In this document: piece by piece, positions 10,101-17,784 of the stretch | How the letters are laid out: each line of letters starts with the position of its first letter | How positions within the stretch are numbered: position 1 is the stretch's first letter | Origin: Spirochaetales bacterium | Lineage (GTDB): Bacteria > Spirochaetota > Spirochaetia > SZUA-6 > DRHE01 | DNA length: 51,684 bases | Reading direction: 5' to 3' | NCBI GenBank assembly: GCA_030604195.1 | Contig: JAUVWI010000019.1 | Span: 1 to 51,684, forward strand | Notes under the pieces: model-generated | What the model was told of the DNA's origin: nothing | Database searches by the model: none | The model's input: only the letters and a program-made list of their open reading frames with translations | Position numbers and translations under genes: made by a program

Positions 10101-11457
10101 TATTGCCTTCTGGCAGCTTCATAATACCGGTTGGACCGGAGAAGAGGCGGTCATGCGGCCCCAACTGAATGCCGGCGGCCAGCAAACAGGCGTGGACTGG
10201 ATGTATGTTTCCAATGCAGACAGCATCTATCTCGACGCAGATAAAATGACCCAGTCCTTCGCTCTCAAAGGGGGAGACTTTCAGTACAATAGTTCCGGAA
10301 CCCGGATATGGACCTTTTTACACAACTCAAAATGGTGGACGGATCCGGCCAATGACAGGGAACCCTACTATGGTTCGGTGCAGTGGTCCAGTGAAAATAA
10401 TTTCACCTTTGCCGTTGAGGAACATGAAGCCTATAACTGGCATCTGGAACCCAAAAGCCGGCTGGGGTTGGGGAGTCTGTACTACGCAGGAACAGGTCAG
10501 TTGAATCGCTATGAAAACATCCAGATAGAAGTAAGCGGCAATGACAGCGTCACTAAAAACTTTGTTGCCTACTATGATCAGGCCTCAGTAAGCCGGGGAA
10601 TCGTATTCCTGGCCTTTGAGACCGGTACAGCCGTCAGCGGTTATAATCTGGGCGCATGGAAATCTACCATAGAAAAGATTGATGATTTTCTACCTGCCAA
10701 AGCATTTCCCACTGCCGGAAACGAAGCCAGCAAGAATGCCGGTCTTTACAATCCGGAATACGCCGGAACCGCCACATCCGCCAGGCAGAATATTGTCAGC
10801 GGTGCATACAGCAGTAAAGAATTTGCTCTGAAATATGATAGTGTCAATGATAATGTCTATCTGGCATGGTACGATCCCGCCGCGGACGCACTCAAGTTCA
10901 TGTACAACAGTGATCCCGTGGGTACGCCCGCAACCTGGACAGCATGGACAGCCCCCATTGCCTCTCAAGCCGGCAGCAATGTCGCTATGGAAGTAGACCC
11001 TGCCGGAGGCATACACCTGGCCTATTATGATATCCAGAAGGGATTCTTAAACTATACCTACCTCACCACTTATGATGAAGAATTTGCCAATAAAACAAGC
11101 TTCACTGTTGATGCGCTCTATAGCTCCGGTCTCAATAATGCTATTACTGTAATAGATTTCGGCACAGGGGATTACCGTCCTGTAATCAGCACCTTTTCCA
11201 GCGCCTATATCGGTACTAATGCGGCCGTGAGAATTGCCTATCCTACAACAACATTAGCATCTCTGTCCCAGGGGGCGGATCCCTCAAGCGGCGCCTTCAG
11301 CGGAAGCTGGGAAGTAATTGCTGTTCCCGGTGCAACAAATCCCCAATCTGTAAAAACATTTATCAATTCAACAGGAGCAACTCCAACATCAGGAAGTGTA
11401 ATTGTAGGTTATAACGGGACCTATATCGAAAATGCAACCTTCCTTGATCTCTATTAA
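1183..11457 (+). CDS. Giant Ig-repeat lipoprotein (3424 aa) with C-terminal TIG and sialidase/propeller-like region
   Basis: The TTG start is chosen because GGGGG lies about 7 nt upstream and the frame opens with a lipoprotein signal (KFVKSTLVFLIISLLLLTC, then KNPFEVG); Cys20 is the likely lipidated residue. About 24 bacterial Ig-like modules of 90-130 residues follow, each opening with D-x-x-P-P-x-V and containing an (V/I)NGT...G.A.D core. From about residue 390 to 2280 three module types alternate (see findings). One type carries DxNxDGD-like loops that could bind calcium. Residues ~2870-2945 resemble an IPT/TIG domain; the last ~470 residues have repeated short beta motifs (YLAWYDP, IHLAYYD) like sialidase/propeller repeats. 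The probable role is a surface adhesin or matrix-binding protein; the ligand is unknown. The 1057-1182 gap holds no clear terminator or consensus promoter. Confidence 0.85.
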   Translation: MKFVKSTLVFLIISLLLLTCKNPFEVGLGEKVDINPPTLSITSHSDGDYIAGTVSLSGAYDDDIGIQSLSVILDGQEFQAETSNGNWSYNLISTDFSDGPKDVLITVTDGSNKKTITSVLLIIDNIAPTVLITVPQTYGVQKPTKSTYIDIRGEAYDASPIDSIVVSIYKASGAFVAAKTADGTNNWFTRFLFDGTDGTFPDKTDYEYFVEITDIVGNASAYMYHAADIWDQVVPAGELFPPINEIGSVDQTEVDSGFILYNDLVNLRLTNTTRPDFYLDVDTDKPTISFSNLDPNLPATDNVLGKGVPVIGYVSDDKDGIDPTADAIKFRVTDSPIPPYTVDFEAPGTFTSPGEGLSVNFEFTLKNGGSPLTNGSYYGAMTVTDKGGAENTSTVQFLIDSSAPVLKDITPETGHYLGIDGEVYALIEDDNAIASIEAEAFVNDGSGTTIPVTVSTTPEPGSSPYPGYNKITLDVPAGVNNVLLCLRATDESGATAFREMQYFVDRTPPEVFIDVPIEGAWSSGSAITIAGTASDDTLKVYYWIGLQGAVAPDISGWELAQGNINWDATISLVSLAEDNYTIHVKAEDRGSNLSAEVIRTFGFDNGAPTLTETGVTSAETYINTTYSLTGVASDTNGLTALIISRSLNGAAVTEVLNLALTGTSSPWSLDNEPDAVPTNGQYDYTIILEDKAGRTTTLSRSIIVDTVLPIVTFNSVSPIVGTNKVNGTVDFSVSASDVNGLTGVKYWVLPDADPAPGFATAGGTLWPTPPYQAVLDSTSFTDGLYKIWIVARDKALNEKVISYSIDIDQSSDKPRITANSITYAGPNALGKDPAILFTVEDDDGVDVDKIQYSLNSGATWSDLNPVMTTSNTVLVQAKTNLIGITQGNYLIRFRAMDIFAGADWSIYGTANIHWVETNDYPFTIDYGPPSITLTAPAASTVVKDNFTVSGEAVDFNGVTGIAIEMQGSTYTKTYVSGTDFTITPSTDTTPVTFSFIVPIDTDANYVDGDYNLQIRATDASGTVGTKDRPIGIDQTPPTVAFTQPAEGSTVNGTIIIRGEVNDNRQVTHTYLWHGLQATTPPALTDPSWNDLGSSLIWSYNLDTSPVEPTGAYKVVIITEDVSGNLSGYQTLNLNVDQNTDRPTIELTNLVEGATDNALGRNARITGNIGDDDGAGAAGGIQIRLDPDTGAVGYPNDNNGWVDVSNPPANIGTLISWYHDISTLNQGPHTTQVRTRDINTADNSVYGDASNYGWTLGQVVDFYIDYGPPTLIISGPESGAVMNADFPITGTATDANSVAAVEITFNGGTDWYPVSTADSFANWSYSYTVPAAGTSEQVVSYQVRATDNSAAETTLDRQVIIDVNPPVITGISQPATFQVVNGTINISGQANDGYKLEKVYYHVGPEFVDGITEAPAFNPVAPGADWTLLTGAYAWNGSIDTISLADGDYTLYVVGVDSGNNYTDPNNLIDSSPRRDFAVNQISDRPIISLSTLSTIETAHNNLLPPSLQISGTVEDDDAVKSDSIEIRIDSNNDGDFLDGGLEAWAAVTGQPAIDGNVVTWSHIFSGITDGQYSFQLRATDVNFSGDYGVDIYKWDNLRRSDDSSVATVLFSIDLANPAGTIDTPDQGTYHKSDVTISGTASDASGMKSVEIKFGTDAPISVTPSTSNNIDYTWSYDYVITVDGQVSYQLIFTDNYDKIFTIDRYFTIDTTGPGIGFFQPSDEDTVNGSLLVRGEASDTRLVDKVYVWVGVDAAVTPGNPAAGDWTDWSLAIGTFSWSHRINTTVGYSNGAYDVHVRAVDGAGNISADNILNINIDQSGNFPVFSQLNLNEAPAVNLFGTGGTISGTITDDDGVDASTIEIRFDLNKDGDFLDGGLESWTAVTGPGTSGVSVSFSHDLSGLAESGTAYPVELRASDIGEAIYGVAAVTTTTAAYNVAVDRSLPALSILDITLTDRYSGATRTISGADLPGALLNNNFTLRTSISDPSGIDSVLISVNGGAFTNTGVTDNLDGTWNYAKGVDLVLNTDDGNKTITVKALDTWGREATNSLTVVIDTTEPTVTYIEPAVDANVNGTVTVRGTTLDNGIIESLTITGGRDNSTTSPVTFNNTGTNDSWVTTFDAYAYDDAAYATDQGNATWLFPLTVTAIDAAENKTILPRNVYLDPDGDKPVIVDSTLIPANEASVSGTIVLQSTVTDDDTPAYVRIYVDMDDDGSITVGGYPKDLSPFDGDTLDPFEEEDNYLEVAIESNGVWTTLVNQNGEFSKADLAARGVSPSTGYIRFHIVPYDINGTAGNTVIRRVYIDATSPEILGVNYSSGTLVKGAITVTGTIRDDVALNTNYIQVSYDGGSTYQQLNITGGPATVGDFQEYTFSETIYTTAAGFFPGDSGILYTIIKVTDNTYKQTSLNLNFNVDNKLPTALFDYDNSLPYVGSSPKIYTFKGDIGDPDAINHVLGSATDSGLVSGIEKINVYFVKNGNFESPKAAVAPVSVTNSVAGDELYDQAGAAAIGVPFTELVDYVITIDNRLEQGQFDSTIGIGDQDGFEESLKAKTGFDEWYAFFDTTVFPDGPIDIYYVVYDEAGNKSYGTVEGQMNNYPPQINSVEIDSGGSLYTGLFKAATEVYLKVNASDTGSGGGIDASSYKATITRKVVAPDGVPTTEGPALGTVFNIADTTDGSAANDITIAIQETTAFVSGIQYRFTIEVKDTDGNLVTQDVEIWVNNLDNNEPKVDIDQFTQAHVDGLPGHIEEAAIADLSGTVLITGTAFDDTEVSTVEISFDEGVNWIAVDSFSITSSDVLTGTNYSWEYQWDTTMDFPAVSPTVTANAGLNRTIKVRAIDGAGNTGLQTKTGTDPTLTVDIVPYITDILTGLDYGLRTYVKRSVLGKYTVATGSTITIKGYNLAGTTANSIDIGGTALTPSGGSTTEQVVSLGATNTSGLLTVTTNGVSSLNNLNNDNLSQNKEANIYYPDRNDNRYIAFWQLHNTGWTGEEAVMRPQLNAGGQQTGVDWMYVSNADSIYLDADKMTQSFALKGGDFQYNSSGTRIWTFLHNSKWWTDPANDREPYYGSVQWSSENNFTFAVEEHEAYNWHLEPKSRLGLGSLYYAGTGQLNRYENIQIEVSGNDSVTKNFVAYYDQASVSRGIVFLAFETGTAVSGYNLGAWKSTIEKIDDFLPAKAFPTAGNEASKNAGLYNPEYAGTATSARQNIVSGAYSSKEFALKYDSVNDNVYLAWYDPAADALKFMYNSDPVGTPATWTAWTAPIASQAGSNVAMEVDPAGGIHLAYYDIQKGFLNYTYLTTYDEEFANKTSFTVDALYSSGLNNAITVIDFGTGDYRPVISTFSSAYIGTNAAVRIAYPTTTLASLSQGADPSSGAFSGSWEVIAVPGATNPQSVKTFINSTGATPTSGSVIVGYNGTYIENATFLDLY

Positions 11458-11530
11458 CAGGAAAAAGAGCACATAGCAAAGGGGTTGTATTGAGGGCAGC
11501 GCCAATTGTCACGTCTCAAATTAATTTGAA

Positions 11531-12691
11531 TTACTCCGGACTCCGGCTCACCTCGCTTATTTTCCTCTTAATCTCCCGGATAACAGGGCTATCCGTTCTT
11601 GATGTAATGCTGGGAATAAGCAGTGGGGGGGTCAGAGGGTTGTTATTCTGCAGGCGGCTACCGGATTCAAAAGAAAAAAAAGGCAATAAAAGGTTCTTAC
11701 TGAGCCGGTCAGTGGTCCCCGGGCTGGTAAGAAAATCAAGAACTTTCTGAGCATCCTCCGGAGATTCAACATCAGCAGGAATGCCAAGGTATATCAGGGA
11801 GCCTACAGCCCACCGGGTTTGGCCGCCTGATGCAGAGCCTGGAAAGGGGAGGAATCCAATCTGCGAACGTTTTTCCCATGGAATTGATGTAATCAGGTTC
11901 TCGCTTAAAAGACAGAAGGCGGTTTTCCCCTCTATTAAAGGCTTCAGAGCGCCTGGCCAGTCCCTTGCAAGATACTCCTCCCATACCCAGCCTTTTTCTA
12001 TAAAGGAAGAAAAATCCTTAATGGCCATGTTTATAGCAGGGGAAGCGATGTCAAAAGAGTCGGAGAGCATTTCTTTTGCCTCGGTAACGCCTCCCTCGAA
12101 AGCTGTTAAATGCTGTATCCAGGCTGCAAGAGGCCACCCATACTGAGCCCCAAGAGTTATGGGGGTAATGCCTGCTTCCTTCAATCCGGTAAAAGTTTCC
12201 TCCAGCTCTTCTCTGCTAATCTCTCCACCGGCAAAATCTATAGATACTTTGTCCTTTCCATTCTCCGGATCAATCCCGATTTTTTTCAACGCGTTTTTAT
12301 TATAGTAGAGGGTCCAGAGCCGCCCGGCCCAGGGAATCGGTTCTTTAAGAAAGGTATTCTTATCATATAAAGCAGGCGCGCTTGTTACCAGGATATCCGC
12401 CGGTGGGTTTAATTCACCGCTTTGAAAATCCCTATGCAGCCGGCTGAAGGGCAGATTATGCAGTACTAAATGGAAGCGGGGTTCCAGCTCTGTAAATAAT
12501 TCAATCTCTTCACCTATTTTTTTTAACCGCAACGGATCACTGAAATGAATATAAATATGGAGGGTAACATCCTCATCCCGGGTTATAGGCCGCGGAAAAA
12601 ACAGAAAGGCAATAAGAAGGGTCAGGCCGGCTATGAGCAGCACAATAATACTGCTAAGAATAATAATTTTTTTATTTTTCTCTTTTTTCAC
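11531..12691 (-). CDS. Membrane-anchored extracellular solute-binding protein (family 1, sugar-type)
   Basis: 386 aa from a GTG start with GGGG about 8 nt upstream. One N-terminal membrane segment (residues ~9-31) carries no lipobox, so the protein is probably anchored or cleaved by signal peptidase I. The body shows features of family 1 sugar-binding proteins: an early hydrophobic strand (VTLHIYIHF), the ADILVTSAPALYDK strand, PWAGRLWTLYYNK at the hinge, LGAQYGWPLAAWIQH and a late AVGSLIYLGIP segment. The family delivers carbohydrates to ABC importers. No permease or ATPase lies beside it, so it is an orphan, and it sits on the opposite strand between two Ig-repeat genes. The specificity is not readable. 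Confidence 0.75.
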   Translation of the reverse strand: MKKEKNKKIIILSSIIVLLIAGLTLLIAFLFFPRPITRDEDVTLHIYIHFSDPLRLKKIGEEIELFTELEPRFHLVLHNLPFSRLHRDFQSGELNPPADILVTSAPALYDKNTFLKEPIPWAGRLWTLYYNKNALKKIGIDPENGKDKVSIDFAGGEISREELEETFTGLKEAGITPITLGAQYGWPLAAWIQHLTAFEGGVTEAKEMLSDSFDIASPAINMAIKDFSSFIEKGWVWEEYLARDWPGALKPLIEGKTAFCLLSENLITSIPWEKRSQIGFLPFPGSASGGQTRWAVGSLIYLGIPADVESPEDAQKVLDFLTSPGTTDRLSKNLLLPFFSFESGSRLQNNNPLTPPLLIPSITSRTDSPVIREIKRKISEVSRSPE

Positions 12692-12889
12692 ATTTCACCC
12701 CGCTTGATAAGCATTTATTGTCCGATAATTTATTATCTAATAGATTGCGCTACCTGTTCAAGCAAGAATAAAAGTGAACTATATAAGGTAACAGAAAAAG
12801 TCGATATTAATGATATCCCCTATCAGACAGCCCTCTGTTTGTGGATATTATAATTTCATGAGCTATAATATTAATAGAAGAGATAAAAT

Positions 12890-15800
12890 ATGAAAAATAA
12901 ACTTTTTCCGGTTTTACTTATCCTTTTTGTCATGACAGGACATTACGCAATTTCTCAAGAGATTGATAGCACAACAACAGCAGCAGCAGCAGGTACTGCC
13001 TCTATAGAAGAGGAAACTCAATCATCACCTGAAAGTGGTCCAGATATTTTCCGCCAGGTGACAGGTCTTGAGAACTGGCAATATGACTATGACATTTCCG
13101 GCTATAATAAAGGAAAATACAACCTGATAATTAAAGGAATTGACCGCGCCGGAAATGTGTATTTTGAAGGGCCGATCGATATTTTGGTGGATCCAGACTC
13201 TGACCTGCCGGTTATTAATATTTCCAACCCCATGCCGGGCATGAGGGTTGGGGGGAAATTAAACATCGTAGGCACCTGTATTGATGACGATGGAGTTGCG
13301 AGAGTAGAGGTAAAGATCAATGAAAGTGATTTCATGGAAGCCGACGGAACGGACTTTTGGTCTTTATATCTTAATACCTCTGATTTTGAAGATGGAGCTT
13401 ATACTATTACTGCACGTGGAATCGACACTAACGATGTTATCGGAAAAGAATACTCAGTTGTTTTCAATCTTGATAAAGAGAAACCGGTTAACACCATTGT
13501 ATCCCATGAGAACGGCATGCTCGTTAGCGGCAAAGTGACCCTTGAGGGAACAATTTCCGATCTAAATGGTATTTCTGAATTATCATACAGCACAGACAGC
13601 GGCCAAAGCTATGAAAAACTTTCTTTCAAAGGCAAAAAACAAGCCACCGAGGTAAATTTCAAGTTGAATATAAATACCGGCAAACTTTCTGACGGCCCTC
13701 AAGTCTACTGGTTCCGCAGCGTTGATAAAATGGGTTCTGTCGGACGTTCCGCTTTTCTTTTTTTTGTAGATAATAAACCTCCTCAGCTCAATATACTCTA
13801 CCCAACAGAAGATTTTCAGGAAAATGGTAAGTTTAATATCTGTGGTCAGGTTTTCGATGAAGTCGGCATTGAAAAAATGACCTGGCAGAGGGGAAAGGAC
13901 GACCCTGTAGAGATAGTTCTCTCTCCCGGAAACGGCTACTGGGTGCAGGAGTTTGATTTTTCCGGGCAGAACCGGACGGATGTTGTTTTTACACTTACCG
14001 ATAGAGCGGGAAATCGAACAATTAAGAAACTGCAGTTGAAGCTTGATACGGATGTTGATCTGCCCCTGCTGGAAATGGAGCGCCCGCAGGCGGATTCTAT
14101 AGTTTTTGAGGACCTGTTGTCAGGATTTGTGAGTGACGACGATGGAGTACAGGGAATAATCTATAGCCTTGACGGCGGCGAAGAGCAGAGAGTTGCCACC
14201 GGCCAGGGTTTTAATTTGACAATTCCTGCTCTTGAAGCCGGAAGTCACAAGCTTGATATCAGGGCTGTTGATATAAATGGGGTAGAAGGAAAGCCGGTTA
14301 GAATTAATTTTACCAAAGGTCTTGATAAACCGCTTATAGAAATGTCTTCAGTTGTACAAAGAGAAGGCGAACCGCTTGCTTTCAGCCCCGGTATGGAGAT
14401 AATTCCCGAATCCCATAGAGCTATAACGGGCTTTGTAACTTCCCACAATCCGCTGCAGGGAGTAACTTTTCAGTTTAACAGATCCGAACCCCTTTCTCTT
14501 TCGTTGAAAAAAACCGATCAACCCGAAAAAAAGAGTTTCAGCCTTGCTCTGCCGGATGAAATGCCCTCCGGATTTGTGGAACTGGTTATACAGGCTCAGG
14601 ACAAATATAGCAGGGAGGAATTATTTACAACCTACATTATTGTTGGAGCATTAGAGAAAGAGGGAATATTTATAACGGACCGGCGATTTAACGGATCCAC
14701 TAATATCAAAATGGCGGAGCAGGAAGAAATTATCGGCTTGATTAGCGGCGGGGCAATAAGCTCGATAAGTTTTGAACCTGAAAGTGATCTCTTTTCTGTT
14801 TCACATCAAGGCAATATATTTAATCTTAGAGCTAAAACTTCAGGTTTTGCAACTGATTTAAAAATTGTTGTTGAAACTGTTGATGGGAATATCTTTACCG
14901 CCGGTCCCTTCTCTATTGCGGTAGATCTTGAACCTCCGGAAATAGATCTGACTGACGAGGTAACCGGTCTATGGGTTAATGAGGAAGTTATATTCACCGG
15001 AACCCTTAAGGATAACCTGGCAGTGGCTATATTGGAATACGCCCTGGGTAAAGAGGGAAGCTTCCATTCTGTAGCCATAGAAAAGAATGATGAGACCAGC
15101 GCAACTGATTTACCCTTTACTATTGCAATCCCCCTGGCAGATGTTCCTGATGGCAATGTTTATATAAGGCTTAAGGCATCTGACCGGGCGGGTAACACGG
15201 TAACGCTTCCCTGTTTAGTGCAGAAAGACAGTACACCACCGCAGATTGAACAGATAACCCCGGTAGCTGCTGACACTGTGAATGGGCTTATAACCATTTG
15301 CGGAAGAATAGAGGATAACAGTCCGGTTGATTCAGTGGAGTTCAGCGATGATGGCGAGTTTTTTGTGCCTGTAAAGGCTGCAGCGATTTTTTCCCATGAC
15401 ATCGACCTTGCTGTATACGAGGAGCCTCCTGAGAAATTCTTTTTCAGGATTACCGACCGGGGCGGTAACCAAACTCTCTTCTCGCCGGAGCTGAATATTG
15501 ACCTTGAATCGGATAAACCGGTGGTGCAAATCCAGATACCCGAGGAAGGTATTCTTATACGCAGCGACTTCAGTATTTCCGGAATGGTTTTTGATGATGA
15601 TTCAGTAAAAACTATCTACTACCGTCTTGATGATGATGAGTTCAAGGAGCTTGAAGGAAGCAACAACTTTGAGATTCCCATACGTTTGGCAGATGTTGAT
15701 GATAACAAACACGTTATAGAGGTTAAGGCAAAGGATATAGGAGGGGTTTTTAGTGATGTAGCCGTTTCCTGGTTCATGGTTTCAAAAGCTGAACCGATTT

Positions 15801-17701
15801 CTCAGCTCAACACTCCCTCGCTTGAAGAAACGGTAAAGGATACTGTGGTCATTCAGGGAGAATCTTTTGATGCGAATGGTATAAAAGAGGTGTTCGTGTC
15901 TCTTGATAATGGAAATACCTTCAATCGTATGGATGGAACTGAGAAGTGGTCTTACTCGCTGGACACCAATATCCTTGAGGACGGTATCTGTTCATTGTTG
16001 ATACGCGCGGTTGACAGCACAGATGTAGAAGGGCTTTATACCACTCTCATTAACCTTGATAATACGGCGCCTGAATTGGAGCTGGCCGGACCTTTTGATG
16101 GACAGCAGGTAACAGGTTCATTCTGTCTTACAGGAAGGGTAAATGATCCAATTGCGCTGGCCGGTCTGGTCCTGGAAATAACGGAGCTTGGCCGCGGCGC
16201 ATCGCTTGCCGAAGAACAGGCGGAGGAAGAGAAGGCGGAGATTGAAGGTAATGCAGAGGCAGAAGCAGAGCCGGTGGCTAAGGTTAACAAAGCAGTTGCC
16301 CCGGTGAAGCCGGTAGTTATGCATCTGCCTCCTGATAAAGTGATTCTGCAGGAAATTGATGTTTCTTTCCTTCCGCAGGGCTGGTATAATCTGCGTCTTA
16401 CTGCTAAAGATCAAGCAGACAATTCAGTATATATAACCCGTAATATAAAAAAAATCGTTGCCATGCAGTATAGTCATATTGATATTCTCTTTCCCGTGCA
16501 GGGTGAAATGGTGGCAGGGGAATTTCTCTTTCAGGGGCGAATCCAGAGCAGTAAGATACCCGATAAAGTAACCCTTAATGTTGACGGCAATATCTTCGAG
16601 GCGCTGGAGGTGACTGAGCATGGTTATTTTTCTTTCAATTTTAAGCCGGAACACCTGACGGATGGTTCTCACATCTTTCAGGTCGAGGCGGTACTTGCCC
16701 ACGGCGCGACAATAAAAACACCTGAGAGGAGTGTGGAATATAGCGGGCAGGGGCCATGGATTATCATTTGCAATTTCATTGCCGGGGATTTTGCCTCACA
16801 AAGACCCTGGATTGAAGGAAAGGCGGGATACCCTTTCTATTCAGATCCGGAGGATAAAGCAGCGACAAAAAAACTGGCCAAAGTGCATGAAATCGACAGA
16901 ATAGAGGTCAGTCTTGATAATGGAAAAACCTTTCGCAAGGCAAAGGGAAAAGATGACTGGCGTTTCCGGCTTGAGACCCAGGACCTTCATGACGGCGTTC
17001 TTAACGTTCTTGCCAGGGCCCGGTTTGGGGATAACCGTGTTGCTGTGGCTAAAACCCAGCTTATTGTAGATGACACTCCGCCTAAAGTAACCCTTATTTT
17101 TCCGGAAGAGGGTATGCGTTTTAACGACTCGATTTCTCTTTCCGGAATAGCAGCAGACGCCAGTGGGCTACAGGATGTGTCCGTTGCCTTGCGCAAGGGC
17201 GGCAAGAGCAAGTACCAGGTTCCGGGATTTATTCAAGGGTTATATATAGACACTCACTTCCTTGGCGCTACCTATTGGGATGCGGGGGCCGGGCTTACCT
17301 TTTTTGACGACAATGTCAAATTGCAGCTTCAATTGGGAACTGCGCCTGTAGGCAGGTTCAGTGGCTTAGTAATTGGGGCAAAGCTTTTGGCTAATGTAGC
17401 AGTGTTGCCTTATGGATATTTTTTTGGAGCAAATTGGGACTTTCTCTCGTCAAGCATAGCAGTGGGAGCAAATTTCTCTTATTTTACAATGTCGGAAGAC
17501 AGCATTGCCTTTACCAATAATGGTCTGGTCCTTGGTTCGATAATAGCTCAGCTTGTGTTGGCCAGGGTTCAGGTTCCGGGCTGGAAATTGTTCAACTCCT
17601 TCTCCTTGTATACAGAATCACAGCTCTGGTTTATTTCCTCCGATATTAATGCTGGGACGGTTACTAAAATAGCCTTCGGTTTAAGAAGTGAAGTATTTTA
17701 G
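12890..17701 (+). CDS. Ig-repeat protein (1603 aa) ending in a putative outer-membrane beta-barrel
   Basis: A signal peptide (residues 1-22, ending AISQ) is followed by a short Ala/Thr/Glu-rich stretch and about 13 complete bacterial Ig-like modules of the same family as in the 3424-residue lipoprotein upstream (modules opening with D-x-x-P-P, IDDDG loops). An acidic Ala/Glu/Val/Pro-rich insertion occupies residues ~1107-1141. From residue ~1445 the composition changes to alternating amphipathic strands with aromatic girdles (GLYIDTHFLG, AGAGLTFF, GYFFGANWDF) and the chain ends in ...RSEVF, a terminal Phe as in outer-membrane barrels. I infer surface display by a C-terminal barrel. The first module is only the second half of an Ig unit and the last, just before the barrel, only the first half. 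The start has a weak AGAAGAGA ribosome site. Confidence 0.8.
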   Translation: MKNKLFPVLLILFVMTGHYAISQEIDSTTTAAAAGTASIEEETQSSPESGPDIFRQVTGLENWQYDYDISGYNKGKYNLIIKGIDRAGNVYFEGPIDILVDPDSDLPVINISNPMPGMRVGGKLNIVGTCIDDDGVARVEVKINESDFMEADGTDFWSLYLNTSDFEDGAYTITARGIDTNDVIGKEYSVVFNLDKEKPVNTIVSHENGMLVSGKVTLEGTISDLNGISELSYSTDSGQSYEKLSFKGKKQATEVNFKLNINTGKLSDGPQVYWFRSVDKMGSVGRSAFLFFVDNKPPQLNILYPTEDFQENGKFNICGQVFDEVGIEKMTWQRGKDDPVEIVLSPGNGYWVQEFDFSGQNRTDVVFTLTDRAGNRTIKKLQLKLDTDVDLPLLEMERPQADSIVFEDLLSGFVSDDDGVQGIIYSLDGGEEQRVATGQGFNLTIPALEAGSHKLDIRAVDINGVEGKPVRINFTKGLDKPLIEMSSVVQREGEPLAFSPGMEIIPESHRAITGFVTSHNPLQGVTFQFNRSEPLSLSLKKTDQPEKKSFSLALPDEMPSGFVELVIQAQDKYSREELFTTYIIVGALEKEGIFITDRRFNGSTNIKMAEQEEIIGLISGGAISSISFEPESDLFSVSHQGNIFNLRAKTSGFATDLKIVVETVDGNIFTAGPFSIAVDLEPPEIDLTDEVTGLWVNEEVIFTGTLKDNLAVAILEYALGKEGSFHSVAIEKNDETSATDLPFTIAIPLADVPDGNVYIRLKASDRAGNTVTLPCLVQKDSTPPQIEQITPVAADTVNGLITICGRIEDNSPVDSVEFSDDGEFFVPVKAAAIFSHDIDLAVYEEPPEKFFFRITDRGGNQTLFSPELNIDLESDKPVVQIQIPEEGILIRSDFSISGMVFDDDSVKTIYYRLDDDEFKELEGSNNFEIPIRLADVDDNKHVIEVKAKDIGGVFSDVAVSWFMVSKAEPISQLNTPSLEETVKDTVVIQGESFDANGIKEVFVSLDNGNTFNRMDGTEKWSYSLDTNILEDGICSLLIRAVDSTDVEGLYTTLINLDNTAPELELAGPFDGQQVTGSFCLTGRVNDPIALAGLVLEITELGRGASLAEEQAEEEKAEIEGNAEAEAEPVAKVNKAVAPVKPVVMHLPPDKVILQEIDVSFLPQGWYNLRLTAKDQADNSVYITRNIKKIVAMQYSHIDILFPVQGEMVAGEFLFQGRIQSSKIPDKVTLNVDGNIFEALEVTEHGYFSFNFKPEHLTDGSHIFQVEAVLAHGATIKTPERSVEYSGQGPWIIICNFIAGDFASQRPWIEGKAGYPFYSDPEDKAATKKLAKVHEIDRIEVSLDNGKTFRKAKGKDDWRFRLETQDLHDGVLNVLARARFGDNRVAVAKTQLIVDDTPPKVTLIFPEEGMRFNDSISLSGIAADASGLQDVSVALRKGGKSKYQVPGFIQGLYIDTHFLGATYWDAGAGLTFFDDNVKLQLQLGTAPVGRFSGLVIGAKLLANVAVLPYGYFFGANWDFLSSSIAVGANFSYFTMSEDSIAFTNNGLVLGSIIAQLVLARVQVPGWKLFNSFSLYTESQLWFISSDINAGTVTKIAFGLRSEVF

Positions 17702-17749
17702 AGTCAAATACCGCAGGTGGCTGACAGTTTTATCTTGACCATTTCATAG

Positions 17750-17776
17750 TTGAAGTTTTTATATGATTTATATAAT
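17750..17776 (+). promoter_or_regulatory. Putative promoter of the wzz-like gene, leaderless arrangement
   Basis: A perfect TATAAT lies at 17771-17776 with a weak TTGAAG 15 nt upstream (17750-17755). The usual start point, 6-9 nt past the -10, falls at 17782-17785, and the ATG is at 17785. No purine-rich ribosome site is present. The -35 is poor and the spacing short, so the promoter call rests mainly on the -10. Confidence 0.45.
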
Positions 17777-17784
17777 ATGCAGCC

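Noticed and set aside
11490-11750. Plus-strand frame at the end of the solute-binding protein gene
   Set aside because: It is antisense to the C-terminal part of a convincing protein and has no domain-like features.
12969-12995. Short triplet repeat (ACA/GCA) coding Thr and Ala after the signal peptide of the 1603-residue protein
   Set aside because: A short low-complexity linker; nothing beyond normal for exported repeat proteins.
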